From Paraglomus occultum (Eukaryota; Glomeromycota; Glomeromycetes; Paraglomerales; Paraglomeraceae): DNA of 21,557 nt. Positions 9,380 through 20,258 of this stretch are shown in pieces. The DNA lies in contig CAJVPJ010000579.1 in assembly GCA_910592205.1 (NCBI GenBank), forward strand, positions 1-21,557. The letters are read 5' to 3'. Every line of letters starts with the position of its first letter. Position 1 is the stretch's first letter. The translations under genes were made by a program, and so were the position numbers. A model generated the notes under the pieces. That model had not been told where the DNA came from, searched no databases, and worked only from the letters and a program-made list of their open reading frames with translations.

Positions 9380-11463
9380 ATGAGCGGAAGGATATTGCGT
9401 CAAAGACGCCAAAGAAATCCATACTTATCGACAGCCAGGTATGCAAATCGAATACCACACTGTCAGTATTCTCCATCCGCTTTATGTTAGACGCGTGTCC
9501 GTTTTCGCGTCGAATAATAACAATAATCGCGTATCTTCTGTTTCTATTAGCAACGCCCACTATGTTGGCTATGTCGAAGATGACGAATCCGTCGAAGCAA
9601 TAATGAAAAAGTTTGAAGAACTAGAGAGACTTCAAGTTGAGTTTGCTGCAGCCAAAACTCGAGATTCCGCTCATAGTCCCTCGCAGGCTCAAACGGAAAA
9701 TGAAAACCTGACGGAAGCCCAATTAGAAGAGGTTTTCAAGAGGACTTCAATATTTACTATCAAGTCTGCTACTTTCTTACCTTCTACCGAAGATGCTGAC
9801 GATTTAGAATTGTGGAGGATTGAAGTTGAAGATGGAAACACGGCCGAATTCGAGGAAGAGGAGTGGGTGATTTAGTAAAATGTCTTACATGGCATTGTAT
9901 TTAAAATCTTATTATTATAATTTAAATTTGCTGTTGTAGTGATTATTTGGCGGTAGACGATGCATTCTGGGATGAGGAATTCGGAACTAGTAGTAGTAGG
10001 CAAAGACGAAGCAAAGCGGATAAATCAGAGAGACGGCGTGGAATAGGAAGGGAGATTATATTACAACGATATAAAGTAATGCAAGTGAAGCTGCAAGATA
10101 GGAATGGGAACTACTTTACGGTGAAAAAGAAAGTGAGGTACGGCAATTCATTGGAAAAACTAGTCGATATAAATACGCGCGCGTGTATGAGATGTAATGA
10201 AAAGATTTTTTGTTATTATTAGTAATGTCAATCCAGCATTGCCTACATATATAAGAATACCATCATTGCCTGTCCCTCTTTCATGGGCGCATACTATTTT
10301 ACCGCCAACAGATGAGATAAAAGACGGCCATGGATCAAGGTCAGGATCAAAAACGGACATGTATTTGGAATTGCTTGTCATATATTCTGCTTCATGCGTA
10401 ATCTGATATTTTTTTATTGGTTGTATTTATAGGTACTATGAAGCTGATATATTGACAATGAATCTTCTACGTCTTGGAAAGAACTTTCAAGCAGCTTTGA
10501 TAGATCCGCCATTAATTCTTCCAGGCGAATCTCCATCACCACACAAGATCACGCTGTCTCAATTTGTAAGCAGCTGTCGTGCCTATGGAACAAATCTGTT
10601 TATATATCCACTAATAAACTTCCTTCCTCATAGGCTTCATTAAATATAACAAAGATTATCCCTGTAGGATTCCTTTTCATTTGGGTTGAAAAAGAGTATC
10701 TTCCGGATATAATTCAGATTGCCGACAAATGGCACTTTCGATACGTGGAGAATTTTTGTTGGGTTAAGAAACACATAAATAATCAAATTGTCAAAATGCC
10801 GTATAAATATTTTCGTAAATCAAAGCTGACGCTTCTGGTTTTCAGAAAGGTGAGAGGAAACAAACGAGTCATGTTAGAGAAGCGAAAATAAGTTTATGCT
10901 TGCGACTTGCAGCGGAAGTTGAATCCAACATTACCTAAAGATACTTTCGCAAGGCAGGATAACTTGTGTAGCATGTAACCAAATTATTGATTGTCTGACG
11001 CGTCATAATCTTGCTAGGAAGGCGACATTGAGTTGCGACACCAGAGGAACCCAGATTGTTGTTTTGATTTTGTTAAACCACGAACTGAAGGTGATTGTCT
11101 TCTTTTAATAAGTAGCTTATTCTGTAATTTGTTTGATTTCCCGTATTCCTTTCTCACCGCATTTCTCGTTGTCTCTTTCTCTAATCAATCTCTTCCCCTC
11201 AGATATGCTTACAGAAGAGAAACCTCGAATAATCTACGACATAATAGAAACACTGTTACCTCAAGCTGCATACAGTACTGAAAATTCAAATGGTGACCGG
11301 TTAATAGAATTGTAAGTGAGACTGTATAGGTTATTAGGAGAAGAGCTTGTGGCGGTGAGATGTAACAAGTATAGCGTGTTGACATGGTGTTTCATTTAAA
11401 TTCAGATGGGGGAAGAAAGGTCGAAGACGACAAGGATGGACTAGTGTAGTGCAAAGAATATGA
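9380..11463 (+). CDS. MT-A70 family N6-adenine methyltransferase (DPPL variant), nine exons
   Basis: Exons: 9380-9438, 9551-9862, 9940-10137, 10223-10360, 10433-10565, 10634-10849, 11018-11090, 11203-11311 and 11406-11463, giving 431 residues. The C-terminal half is an MT-A70 domain. DILTMNL leads into FQAALIDPPL (254-263), where the SAM/catalytic motif normally reads DPPW. It is followed by GFLFIWVEK, YVENFCWVKK, KSKLTLLVFRK and the terminal RLIELWGKKGRRRQGWTSV, which matches the usual E-L-W-[GA]-R..RPGW ending. The N-terminal half is acidic (EEEED), then basic (SRQRRSKADKSERRR), with no domain I recognise. MT-A70 proteins transfer methyl groups from SAM to adenine N6 in RNA (METTL3/METTL14) or DNA (MTA1/MTA9 complexes of ciliates and early-diverging fungi). 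The non-canonical motif suggests a non-catalytic partner subunit, MTA9- or METTL14-like; that is inference. The 9380 start is supported because exon 1 ends at CAG/GTATGC and joins an exon after a pyrimidine-rich TTTCTATTAG. Intron 2 uses a GTGGGT donor. Confidence 0.92.
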
Positions 11464-11997
11464 TAATAAGAGCTATGCATAGGATGTCGGCAATGTAGAA
11501 GAGGTAAATGATGTAATGTATTGGATGACAAACTATTTATAACGGGATTGAATTAGAACGATGTGAATAGTTTTTAGTTTGATATGGTCGGGCGTATATG
11601 CGTCTTTTGCTTTATAGTTCCTTTAGAATGCAGAGATCCGGCGTTGCTGATAAGAGAATGGATTCGCGCAAACGATGCCTGGACATTCCATGAAGGTGTG
11701 TAATCATAATGAAGAATACTGTACACAAGGATTCAGACTTTTGTGCATGATCCAACTCGAGTCTTTAATGTGTACGCTTGTTCAAAAATTGTCAAAAGTC
11801 TCAAAAGTCAGGAAAACTATTTTTCAATTCAAGGTATCCTCAACGGTTGAATCAATAGTCAAAGGGGATAAAGGCATCATTTGGGGTCGGAGGGGGGGAG
11901 AAAGTGTTGAGTCGTTGTCAACTTTCAAAGCGAGTTTTAGGAGAATGGTATAGAGCGAGAGGGATTTATTGTATGCAGAGGAAACAAATTGGCACGT

Positions 11998-12036
11998 GGG
12001 ATTTGAATGTGGGATTTGAATATGAGATTTGAATGT
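11998..12036. repeat. 13-nt tandem repeat, three units
   Basis: Three adjacent units read GGGATTTGAATGT, GGGATTTGAATAT and GAGATTTGAATGT. Units 1 and 2 differ at one base, and units 1 and 3 at one base. The repeat lies about 385 nt upstream of the DUF3684 start codon. It is probably a minor slippage product; the function is unknown. Confidence 0.9.
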
Positions 12037-12158
12037 GCGAAGAATTGAAAGATTTTTTTTCAGACAAGTTTGTAGACCTGATTCAGTACATGTTATTGAC
12101 CTTTAGCTATTGGCTAAATCACTGGTAAAACATACATCATTCAACTTTCTAAAGTCGG

Positions 12159-12191
12159 ACGCCATTAGACAATTTTAGTCTATTGGGCGTT
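12159..12191. other. Imperfect inverted repeat (hairpin)
   Basis: The left arm ACGCCATTAGAC and right arm GTCTATTGGGCGT pair through about 11 positions with one bulge and one mismatch, around a short AATTTTA loop. The hairpin lies some 230 nt before the DUF3684 start codon. It could be a small fold in a transcript or an old transposon footprint. There is no evidence for either. Confidence 0.5.
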
Positions 12192-12419
12192 TGTGTGACA
12201 AAATAAAAATAAAAAAGAAGGCAAGAATGACATTGTTTACAATTTTGGGTATACAATCATTATCATAAAGAATATCAGCCCAGATCCCCCAATTGTTTCA
12301 ATGTAAGACCGAACTCTCTTGTGGGAGTTTACTTCTTTCTGTTAACTGCGGAAAGCCCCTACGACTCTTGCTGAACGCCAATATTTTCTACCCGAGTCGG
12401 AGACTCTATTTTTGGGAAA

Positions 12420-15400
12420 ATGTCACTGGAAGACCTGAGAAGGCGGGTGCTAGCAAAAAATACAGGAAAAAAAGTAGAAGTTAATCAGAGAGCCCTCATC
12501 GACAAAATCCTTGCCAGGTGGGGTAAATCTGTATAGACGTCCGCCTAACTACCAGCATACTAACCGCGAGTATTTGTATTTGAACCACAGATATTGCACA
12601 AATTTTGTAGTCTACAGAGAATTGTTGCAGAATGCAGGTTGGTGACTGGAAGCGTTTGCTACGGAAGGTTACTTCTTATTTTTCTTATTTCCTTTATTAT
12701 TTGTTTTTGTAATAGACGACGCGAAGGCATCAAGAATAGAAATAAACTTCCGGACCGAGGTTGTCGGTCAGATTAAAGAACGTCCAAGTAACAGCAGCAA
12801 CGAATACAACGTAATAGAGTTCAAAAACAATGGCAGTCCATTCAGTGAAAAAGATTGGGATCGGCTGAAGAAGATTGCTGAGGGAAATCCCGATGAACAA
12901 AAGGTATGATGGTATAAAGACCGTTATTAGAAAAGACTGCCAGTTTATGATTGTTCACAACTAGTATAATTTGTAGATTGGTGCATTTGGCGTTGGATTT
13001 TACTCCGTATTTTCCTTATGCGAGGAGCCCTTGTAAGTAATTATTATTATTTGTGGCCCACGTCTACTGATTGATGACATGGGGAGGTTTAATAACCCCC
13101 GTTATATTTTGATTTTAGCGTCTCTTCTGGTAGAGAATGCATGGCATTCAGTTGGGAGGACGATCTACTGATTTATAGACGTGATGAAATGGAATCAAAT
13201 GTCGAATGGACAACAATTTTGATGAACACGAGAGAGCCCATGGAAGTGAGTAATGCGTTTAAGATGAATTATTGTCGTTACTGGGGTGATTCGTTTTGAG
13301 TAGACGCTTACTTTCTCGATAACAGATCCCAGATCTTGAACAATTTGGAAACTTTTTAGTCACCTCGATGGTAATAGATTTTGCCGCTAGTGCGTTACAC
13401 TTTGGACTCTACTTCTCACGTCTAACATCTATGCAAATGTAGGCCTTCACCGAAAACATTCGTGAGATATCTGTAGCTGTAGACGATATATCAAAATTAA
13501 ATCTCTCTAAAAAAGTAGAGGATTCGCACGCGATGGATATCTCTAAATATACGACAGGCATTTTGAGGAATGAAATGTTCCATCTCAAATCAGTCAATTT
13601 GCAACACGTAAAAATCGAAGCTACAAGCACCGTCATAACACCAAACGTAAACACAATCTCCATTCGCACGGCAGCTGGGCATTTGAATGTACATGTGACA
13701 AAAGAGTTCTCAGCAAAGATGGAACGCATCATTAAAAAGAAACCGCCAAACGAGACTGCGATTCAGATGATATTTTCCGAATTTAATGAGAACGAGAACA
13801 GCATTAATAATGGTAATATATTTAAAGATTTGGTTCCGCACACTGAACAAGGAAAGATCTTTATTGGATTTCCCACATCCCAAACTACCGGATGTTCGTT
13901 ACACTTGGCTGCAAGGGTTATTCCTACGGTAAGAAAGACGACTGACACATTAGCTCCTCATATTAATTATTCTCATTAATAGTAATCTTCTTTTCAGGTC
14001 GAGCGCGAATCAATTGACTTGGCCGAAATAACCTTAGCCAAATACAATGGACAAATGTTATCGATGGCTGGGGTACTTTCTCGTATCTTGTATGACTATG
14101 AAATCAAGATGCTCTCTCCCGATTGGAACAATAAATCTGTTTCTGAGGACACAAAAATACCGCGAGCCGTGCACGCATTTAATCAATTTACTTTTTACTC
14201 TAGCACGCCCAACAAGAAAGTAGGCGAATTGATAGAAAGCACTTTTTGGTCCAAATCTCTTCCTGTCGTTTCCTCACATGGCGTTCTTCATATTGCCGAA
14301 ACGAAACTGCCTAACGAAGACATGGAAGTCTTCATCAAGAAAATTCCTACGATTCCGAAGAAAGTATTTGCGGATTGTCAAGGTTTCTTTAAGAAAGCCA
14401 AGAAACAGAAGATGATTACGGAAATTACGCTAGAGGATATATTGGAAAAGGAATTGGGGAGAAGAACGTTGGATGCAACAGAAATGACAGCCTTGATACT
14501 TTGGTGGATTAAGTATGTTACAGCAAACGAAGTGTCAGAAAAAAAGAAGGCTAAGTTTCTCGATCTGGCTAAGCTTGTTTGGGAGAATAAAACCTCATCA
14601 CTGGCCAAATTCAAGTATTTTCTGAATAGTAGTTTGATACCACCCACCAATGATTTCCCTGTCGATATGTTGCCATATTGTATAAGTAAGAACATTGGCT
14701 ATGATTCACTCAAGAAACACTTTGGGTACATATGTATAGGATCTCATTAATACGGTATCATTTTACAAATATTGCAATACTTTTAACTAATTCACAAATC
14801 GTGTCTCAACAGGTACAAAGCACTTCCGTTTCTTGTTTGGGTAGAATTCATGCTCAAAACAAAATTGCAAGAACTCGAGTCTGATGTCACGTTCGCTGAA
14901 ACTTTTCTTGACAATCTTAAACGTGCCTTTCAAAATATGTCCGAGTCCGATAAAAGAAGACTTTTACGGTTGTTGCACGATAAGAAAATAATTCCGACAA
15001 AAAATGGCTTACGCATTCCTGGCGAGGCATACTTCCCGTCAGTGACTCTTTTCCCCGATCTATCAACGGTCAAATTTCGAAACGATCGATCTATTCTCCC
15101 TTACTGTGACCTTTTCGGATTTCTCGGTGTTCGCCATCATGTCGAATTAGGGGTGTTATTAAAATACTTGGATGATCCAGAGAAGGACTTGGATCATATG
15201 GAATTAGTAAAATACTTAACTTCAATAGCCGATAAATTGAAGCCAGAGGAACTGAAGAAACTACAAAATGCTCAAATATGGCTACGTGAAGAAGAACAGG
15301 ATACCGAAATCTCTGTGAAGAGAACCAGACATAAAATATCGGAATTGTATGCACCGACTTCGGAATTGAGAGGATTAGCACTACCGATTATGGAATGGAA

Positions 15401-18262
15401 AAAATCGTGGTTATTTAGGTCGAAAGAAGGTAAGTTTGGGAATGCCTAGAATTGTCTATAATTGACTCAAGACCAACATATTTTTACAAAACACCCGCAG
15501 CCAACTTCCTAATAAATCTTGGCCTCCGTACAAGTCCGACCTTGCAACACATACTCGCACTAGCCGCACCGCCAGCAAACCCCGAATTCCGACGCAAAGC
15601 CTTTGATTATTTTATCAAAAACAAGAAAATCTATTTGACAGAGTACAAGCCTTCTAAGATAACCATAGGATTTCTTCCCTGTGTTGGCAATATCAATGCT
15701 ACCCCTTCCGACTGTTTCGTCAATCCTGAATGTCAAATCATGGGTTTTAAAGTTTTATCTCCCGATTATGTCAGCTATGCCGTAGATGTGGGTGTGAGTC
15801 AAGATCCACCAATATCAGAGCTTATTAGAAAGTTGTCCCGTTTACGACTCAAAAATGAATACGAGGCGAGGAAGGTGTTTGAATATCTTGCGAACCGGCA
15901 GGGAGGGCCTGAGTGGAAAGCGTTGCGTCTTGTTAATTTTATTCCGGTAAAAGGCCAGTATGTTAATCCAAACAGTTGCTTCTTGCAAAGTGAGGATGAG
16001 AGGTGAGGACTAAGCTAATGAGTGTTTAATGGCGCAGTCAGAAGGATACTTCAACTTTAAACTATCATCACTATTACCACATCAGCTACAGGGATTTTTT
16101 TACTTACATTGACTTCGGCCCAAGAGCGAATTCATTTCTCGAGTCATGTGGTGTCAAACTTTCACCTTCGGCAGTAGATCTTGCCAGGCTACTTGTAAAT
16201 TCCTCAGCCGAATTTTGGACCAAGATTGGCCATGACGTAGAGAAGTACACAGCCGTTCTCCAAATTATAGCCACAAGTCTTCCTACGATAAGACGTGAGC
16301 CTGGACTGATCTCTGCGATGCAAGTGTCGCCCATTCTATTAGGAATCAAGAAAGTGTCTCCATCTGGGAAAAGTTATTGTCTAGAAAAGGCGAATGAAAT
16401 TTTTTTGAATGATGACGAAACTATTTGGGAAATTTTTGGTGTTCCGACGTGCCCATTAGAGAATTTGCTTGAAAAGCTGTACGAGGTATGGAAATGATTA
16501 ATTTAAAAAGGGACGAGAGTGTGATCATGTATCACAAGACATTAACCTGAGGGAAAGACAGTTACGAATACTTTAGATAGTGCTTATTATCGAAATTACA
16601 GATATTATCATAATATAGGTGGTTAGCGATGCGTTCTAATTTTGCTAGTACCTGTCTATCCTCATGTTTGGACTGTCTTAGAAATACTCTTATAATACTA
16701 ATTCAACGTAACAGAGAATACATCACAAACTCAACAAATACATATTGTTTTTCTAATAGTACCTTGGTAGTCGCCGGCTAAGACAATGTGTAAACATCTC
16801 TTATAATTCGTTTGGCGAAGAAAGAACTTCTAAGAAGTCTGAAGAGCTCGAATCTTTAATCAAGGATCGCGCAGATTTTTTATACCTCGATCGCCCAGTT
16901 AACGACGTCAATTATAATGCTTTTTGGGTGAAGCAGACTCTCCGTGTCGCAGAGGTTCAAGCGATCCAAAAAACATATTACCTAACTACAAAGAGAGAAA
17001 CTCAAATCAGACAAACCTCGTGTTACTTGAAACCGGAATTTACCTTAGTTACTGCTGGAAGCGAGCCTGATTACATAGCCCTCGCACATACTTTGAGTGA
17101 AGTTATTTATAAGAAGCCGAAAGAAATTGATGTGCTGTCTCTGGTCACTGTTTTGACGTCATCAGACGAAATGTTGAGACGGTTGTGTCAAGTTGATAGG
17201 ATTACGAAACCGATTGTAGACGAACCGAAGATAGTTGACAGGCATATTGTAGACGAACAGAAGATGGTCGTCCAGAAAACGGTCGACAATGGGGCTCATC
17301 GGGAAATGGGCACATCAGCAGGGTGGGGGCAAATGCCGAGATTTATTACTGAAAGAACTACGACAGTCGCACAGATTTACGATCGGAGCTACATCAGTAC
17401 CTTTGGGGTTGGCGATAATGATTCTACTATTGCCCCCTTCGAATCAACGTCGGAAAATTCCGTGACTTACCGTTCACGTGGGAGTATTCGCACGACCGAA
17501 TCGATATCTGAAATACAACACGTAATTCACAATTTGCAAGCGAGGAGGCCAATGCCAATGACATTAGAGAATACTACGATATTGACGACTGATTTGCAGA
17601 AAGCTATACGGTCTTGCAAGTCTAATTCAAAAAGTGATGTTCATAGTCAAACGATTGAAGGATTGAAAAGTTATTGCGACGCTGTGCCTCGTAAGTAGAA
17701 GAACTGTTTGTTAACTACATATAAGATCAGATGTTAATGATTGGCAATTCCAATTCATTTACTTTCTCTAGGTAATTCCTTGAAATTTGTACGATCTTTC
17801 GCTAAAATGGATGTGTATGCGACAGCCAATATCACTCGAGCAGATCTTAAAAAGAAGAATCTCAACACATTTGTAAAGCTCCTCAAAGCGCTCCGTGAAG
17901 TGTTCGGACATGAATTGTCGTTGGACGCAATACACGTTTTCTATGATGCTGATGGAGAGTCAGACGCATTTAATCACAACCAAGCGTTATTCTTCAACCT
18001 GCATTATTTTGATGCCTCAATCAAGGCATTGAGTTATGATTTGATGGTGTATTGGTTCATTTCATTTTGTCATGTGTTGGCGCATAATTTTGAGAAGTCG
18101 CATAATTCGAAACATTCTGTGAGTTTTCTGTGAATTCAGTTGTTTGAGTTGATTGACTTTTATTGATAATTTTTTTTGCTATTGCAGTTTTATTTCTCAT
18201 CGTATGCCAGGAATTACATCCCATCTCTTTACACTCAATTGCAGCAACTTGGTTTGATTTAA
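12420..18262 (+). CDS. Large DUF3684 protein with N-terminal HSP90/sacsin-like ATPase domain, 14 exons
   Basis: Exons: 12420-12517, 12591-12637, 12716-12903, 12977-13032, 13119-13245, 13326-13370, 13443-13928, 13998-14725, 14813-15429, 15501-16002, 16092-16485, 16760-17690, 17772-18118 and 18188-18262. All phases close, giving 1546 residues. The N-terminus is a GHKL (HSP90/sacsin-type) ATP-binding domain. Its N box is RELLQNADDAKA (42-53) with Glu43 and Asn47, the second motif is EFKNNGSPF (83-91), and the glycine lid motif is GAFGVGFYSVF (113-123). SLCEEPFVSSG follows, as in the fungal DUF3684 family. The middle 1100 residues are family-typical but have no domain I can name; segments such as NFLINLGLR and YIDFGPRANSFLESCGVK recur in family members. 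The C-terminus has FFNLHYFDA and then HVLAHNFEKSHNSKH (1507-1521). The role is unknown; the ATPase domain suggests chaperone-like or conformational ATP use. There is no signal peptide or obvious membrane span, so it is probably cytosolic or nuclear. Intron 9 (15430-15500) hides a misleading short in-frame acceptor. Confidence 0.94.
17213..17265 (+). repeat. 33-nt in-frame duplication within the DUF3684 coding sequence
   Basis: ATTGTAGACGAACCGAAGAT at 17213 recurs as ATTGTAGACGAACAGAAGAT at 17246, a period of 33 nt. The duplication adds 11 residues, giving two IVDE[PQ]K units near residue 1248. A third, weaker echo (KTVDNG) follows. The segment lies in a probable flexible linker, rich in charged residues and Ser/Thr, between the central part and the C-terminal domain. 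Confidence 0.8.
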
Positions 18263-19239
18263 CGTACGCAAGTAATGTATGTTATTCTACAACGTTAGTT
18301 TTGGGTATATAATCAATAAACATGAATTAATATTATGCTGTTAGCGGTTTAGCATTAACCTTATACGCGCCGCAAGTTAATGCATTCAGAAATGGGAATT
18401 CACAACAGATTCGCGTAATCTAGGATGAAAGGGCAAAACTACTTGCCAATATACCATTGTACTCATGATGATGTCTGGGAAACAGGCTTACAAACCCATC
18501 TTTCAACTAAAACCATTTATAACGCATATTATGTATTGAAGGAAATGGTCCAAGATCCGAGTATCAGAATCCCTCCAGCCATAATAAGTATAAAGAATTG
18601 GAGTAGTTAGTGAACAATAAGTCAAATGACTAGGTGTTACAAGAGGTAACATAGGCGAAACAGAAATTTTTAGGGCTTGAATGGATTGGTCGAGTTCGGT
18701 TATTTTGTCCTTAAATTATTTGCTTCACGTTAAATAGTTTGATCGACAAATCTTATTTGAAAAACTAGGGAGTTGTTGAAATCGTGCGGCAGATTTTATT
18801 TTGTATGTTGATATTATTATTATATGGGTTAATAGAAGTTATTCGTGTGCCATAAGTTACAGAGAATTCATCGAACGAAGGGTCGAAACATTGTTCGAGG
18901 AACGTTGGAATCGGCTATAAATAATAGTGTGCCATTGAGCGTTAAACGCGCTAATTATTAATTGTAGTTTCTCTTTTTTACCAATTGGAAAGAATAAGAA
19001 GGAAAAGAGACAACTAACACAAAAAAAGCAAAAAACTTTACAACTGCACTGTTGTATTTTTAAATTCCGTAAACGTGTCTATGATATTCGCACATATTGT
19101 CAATTATGCAATTTTCGGTCATAAAATTAATGTTGAGCGTAAATATGTAATTAAGGAATAATTTTACGTTAGCGTGTCTGAAAAGTTTTGACAGTATATT
19201 TATTTTTCAAAACTGTACATAATAATTTGGAAATAAATT
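18263..19239. other. Intergenic region downstream of the DUF3684 gene
   Basis: This holds the DUF3684 3' UTR, with AATAAA at 18315-18320, then AT-rich sequence. A 61-codon frame at 18425-18610 has no recognisable domain, and I see no splice-consistent partner for it. I find no RNA gene. Confidence 0.5.
18315..18320 (+). promoter_or_regulatory. Candidate polyadenylation signal AATAAA
   Basis: AATAAA begins 52 nt after the stop codon of the DUF3684 gene, a plausible distance for 3' end formation. It is supported only by the hexamer and its place. Confidence 0.45.
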
Positions 19240-19242
19240 ATC

Positions 19243-19850
19243 ACATTACTCTTCATCTATTTCTAGACAATGTTTCAGTTCTCATTGCCAATTCTCAAAG
19301 GCTCTACAGTACACCTCTTTTGGTATACTATTAGGCACTGCCTGAACAGTTCATGTACATGCAAGGTCTTCAACATTCTGAAACTTTTTCTTTTTTTATT
19401 ATGGGAAACAGAAAATGTCACAGGAAGCCAGATATAAACTGAAAGAAAGATGTGGCATGAATTAGACTTCTTCTGTAAGTAACTATTAACTATAACTACA
19501 GTGCCTTGTGAAGTGATGCACTGTCATAACGAAGAATTACATGACATACAGAATCCATCTTGAACATACTTTACCGAGATCAAGTTGACTATGCAAAATA
19601 TGTTCAATTATTTTTTAAAGGTCTCCCAACCTCCTCTGTAAAGCTTCACGAGAGGGCTTCTGAGTGGGAGCCATCTTTAATGCTCTCATCCCACATCCTC
19701 AAATGCTTCAATCCATCTGTAATTGTATGTTCAGACAGTGCATTGGGTCCCTTGTCAACCCTTAATTTTTGCTAAATTTCTTTTGCAATTTGGCCTTTTC
19801 CCAGCAAGCAAAGATGTAGCAACATTGGTATTCTCATAGAAATTTTCCAT
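19243..19850 (-). mobile_element. Decayed, internally deleted mariner (Tc1/mariner superfamily) transposase
   Basis: Several minus-strand frames carry pieces of a mariner transposase in the right order. About 19840-19680 holds a helix-turn-helix remnant (LLAGKRPNCKRN, then NALSEHTITDGLKHLRMWDE, resembling the SERTVRRWFARFRSGD region). At 19502-19541, VILRYDSASLHKAL matches the HDNAxxHxA segment with the second catalytic Asp. About 19460-19400 gives HLSFSLYLASCDIFCFP, the counterpart of HPPYSPDLAPCDFFLFP with the third catalytic Asp retained. Then FQNVEDL and, at about 19325-19250, IPKEVYCRAFENWQ and ELKHCLEIDEE follow. Stop codons and at least two frameshifts interrupt it. The region with the first catalytic Asp is missing between the helix-turn-helix piece and YDSAS. 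I did not find terminal inverted repeats. It cannot encode a working enzyme. Confidence 0.75.
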
Positions 19851-20059
19851 ACGTTTTAGGGTACAATTTTTTGAAGCAGATTTCTCAATATAAAGTTATG
19901 CTAATAATAAATAACCATAATTGCAAGTTCAAAATACAGGCTAGAAAGGTGAATAAAACTATGGCTATTTTTCAAGTTTCTAACGTAATTTGTATACTCA
20001 TTGAAGTATATAGATCGTTTATTGAGATAACATGATGCTTACTTCCTTCCACGTAAGTG

Positions 20060-20258
20060 AATTAACATATGAAGCTAACTTTTTTTTCTATACACTAACT
20101 TCGAGTTAACATAAATTAACACATATGCTAACTTCCTTTCTTGTGTACGTCAACGTGAGTGAAATTAACATATACGCTACTATTACTATACTAACATAAT
20201 AATAATGTAAAATTGACATAGATATATACGTGTAGCTAACCTCTTTTCTTAACATATA
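20060..20258. repeat. Degenerate tandem repeats around TTAACATATRCGCTAACTTC
   Basis: Related units recur every 50-65 nt: TTAACATATGAAGCTAACT (20062), TTAACACATATGCTAACTTC (20116), TTAACATATACGCTA (20165) and a weaker ATATATACGTGTAGCTAAC (20222). Several are followed by a pyrimidine stretch such as CCTTTCTT. The units are diverged in both sequence and spacing. I do not know their origin; a decayed minisatellite or transposon interior are both possible. Confidence 0.65.

Larger units (their letters stand above)
11464..12419. other. Intergenic region between the MT-A70 and DUF3684 genes
   Basis: About 950 nt contain the 3' UTR of the methyltransferase gene and the promoter and leader of the DUF3684 gene. 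Visible structures are a three-unit 13-nt tandem repeat (11998-12036) and a weak hairpin (12159-12191). A 22-codon frame at 11635-11703 reads like protein (LIREWIRANDAWTF) but matches nothing I know. An open frame at 11675-11953 has low-complexity composition and is probably chance. Confidence 0.5.

Noticed and set aside
9439-9466. A 28-nt intron joining exon 1 of the MT-A70 gene to an acceptor at 9466
   Set aside because: It keeps frame but is far shorter than any other intron here. The acceptor at 9550 also keeps frame, follows a good pyrimidine tract and gives a normal 112-nt intron.
11675-11953. Plus-strand open frame of 92 codons between the MT-A70 and DUF3684 genes
   Set aside because: It has no recognisable domain, a Lys/Ser/Val-rich low-complexity translation and no splice partner.
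13409-13732. Minus-strand open frame of 107 codons, and others at 14378-14695 and 15091-15381
   Set aside because: They lie antisense to well-supported DUF3684 exons and show no domain of their own.
15430-15449. A 20-nt intron in the DUF3684 gene ending at TAG 15449
   Set aside because: It is too short to splice. The acceptor at 15500 restores the family-typical NFLINLGLR segment in phase with a 71-nt intron.
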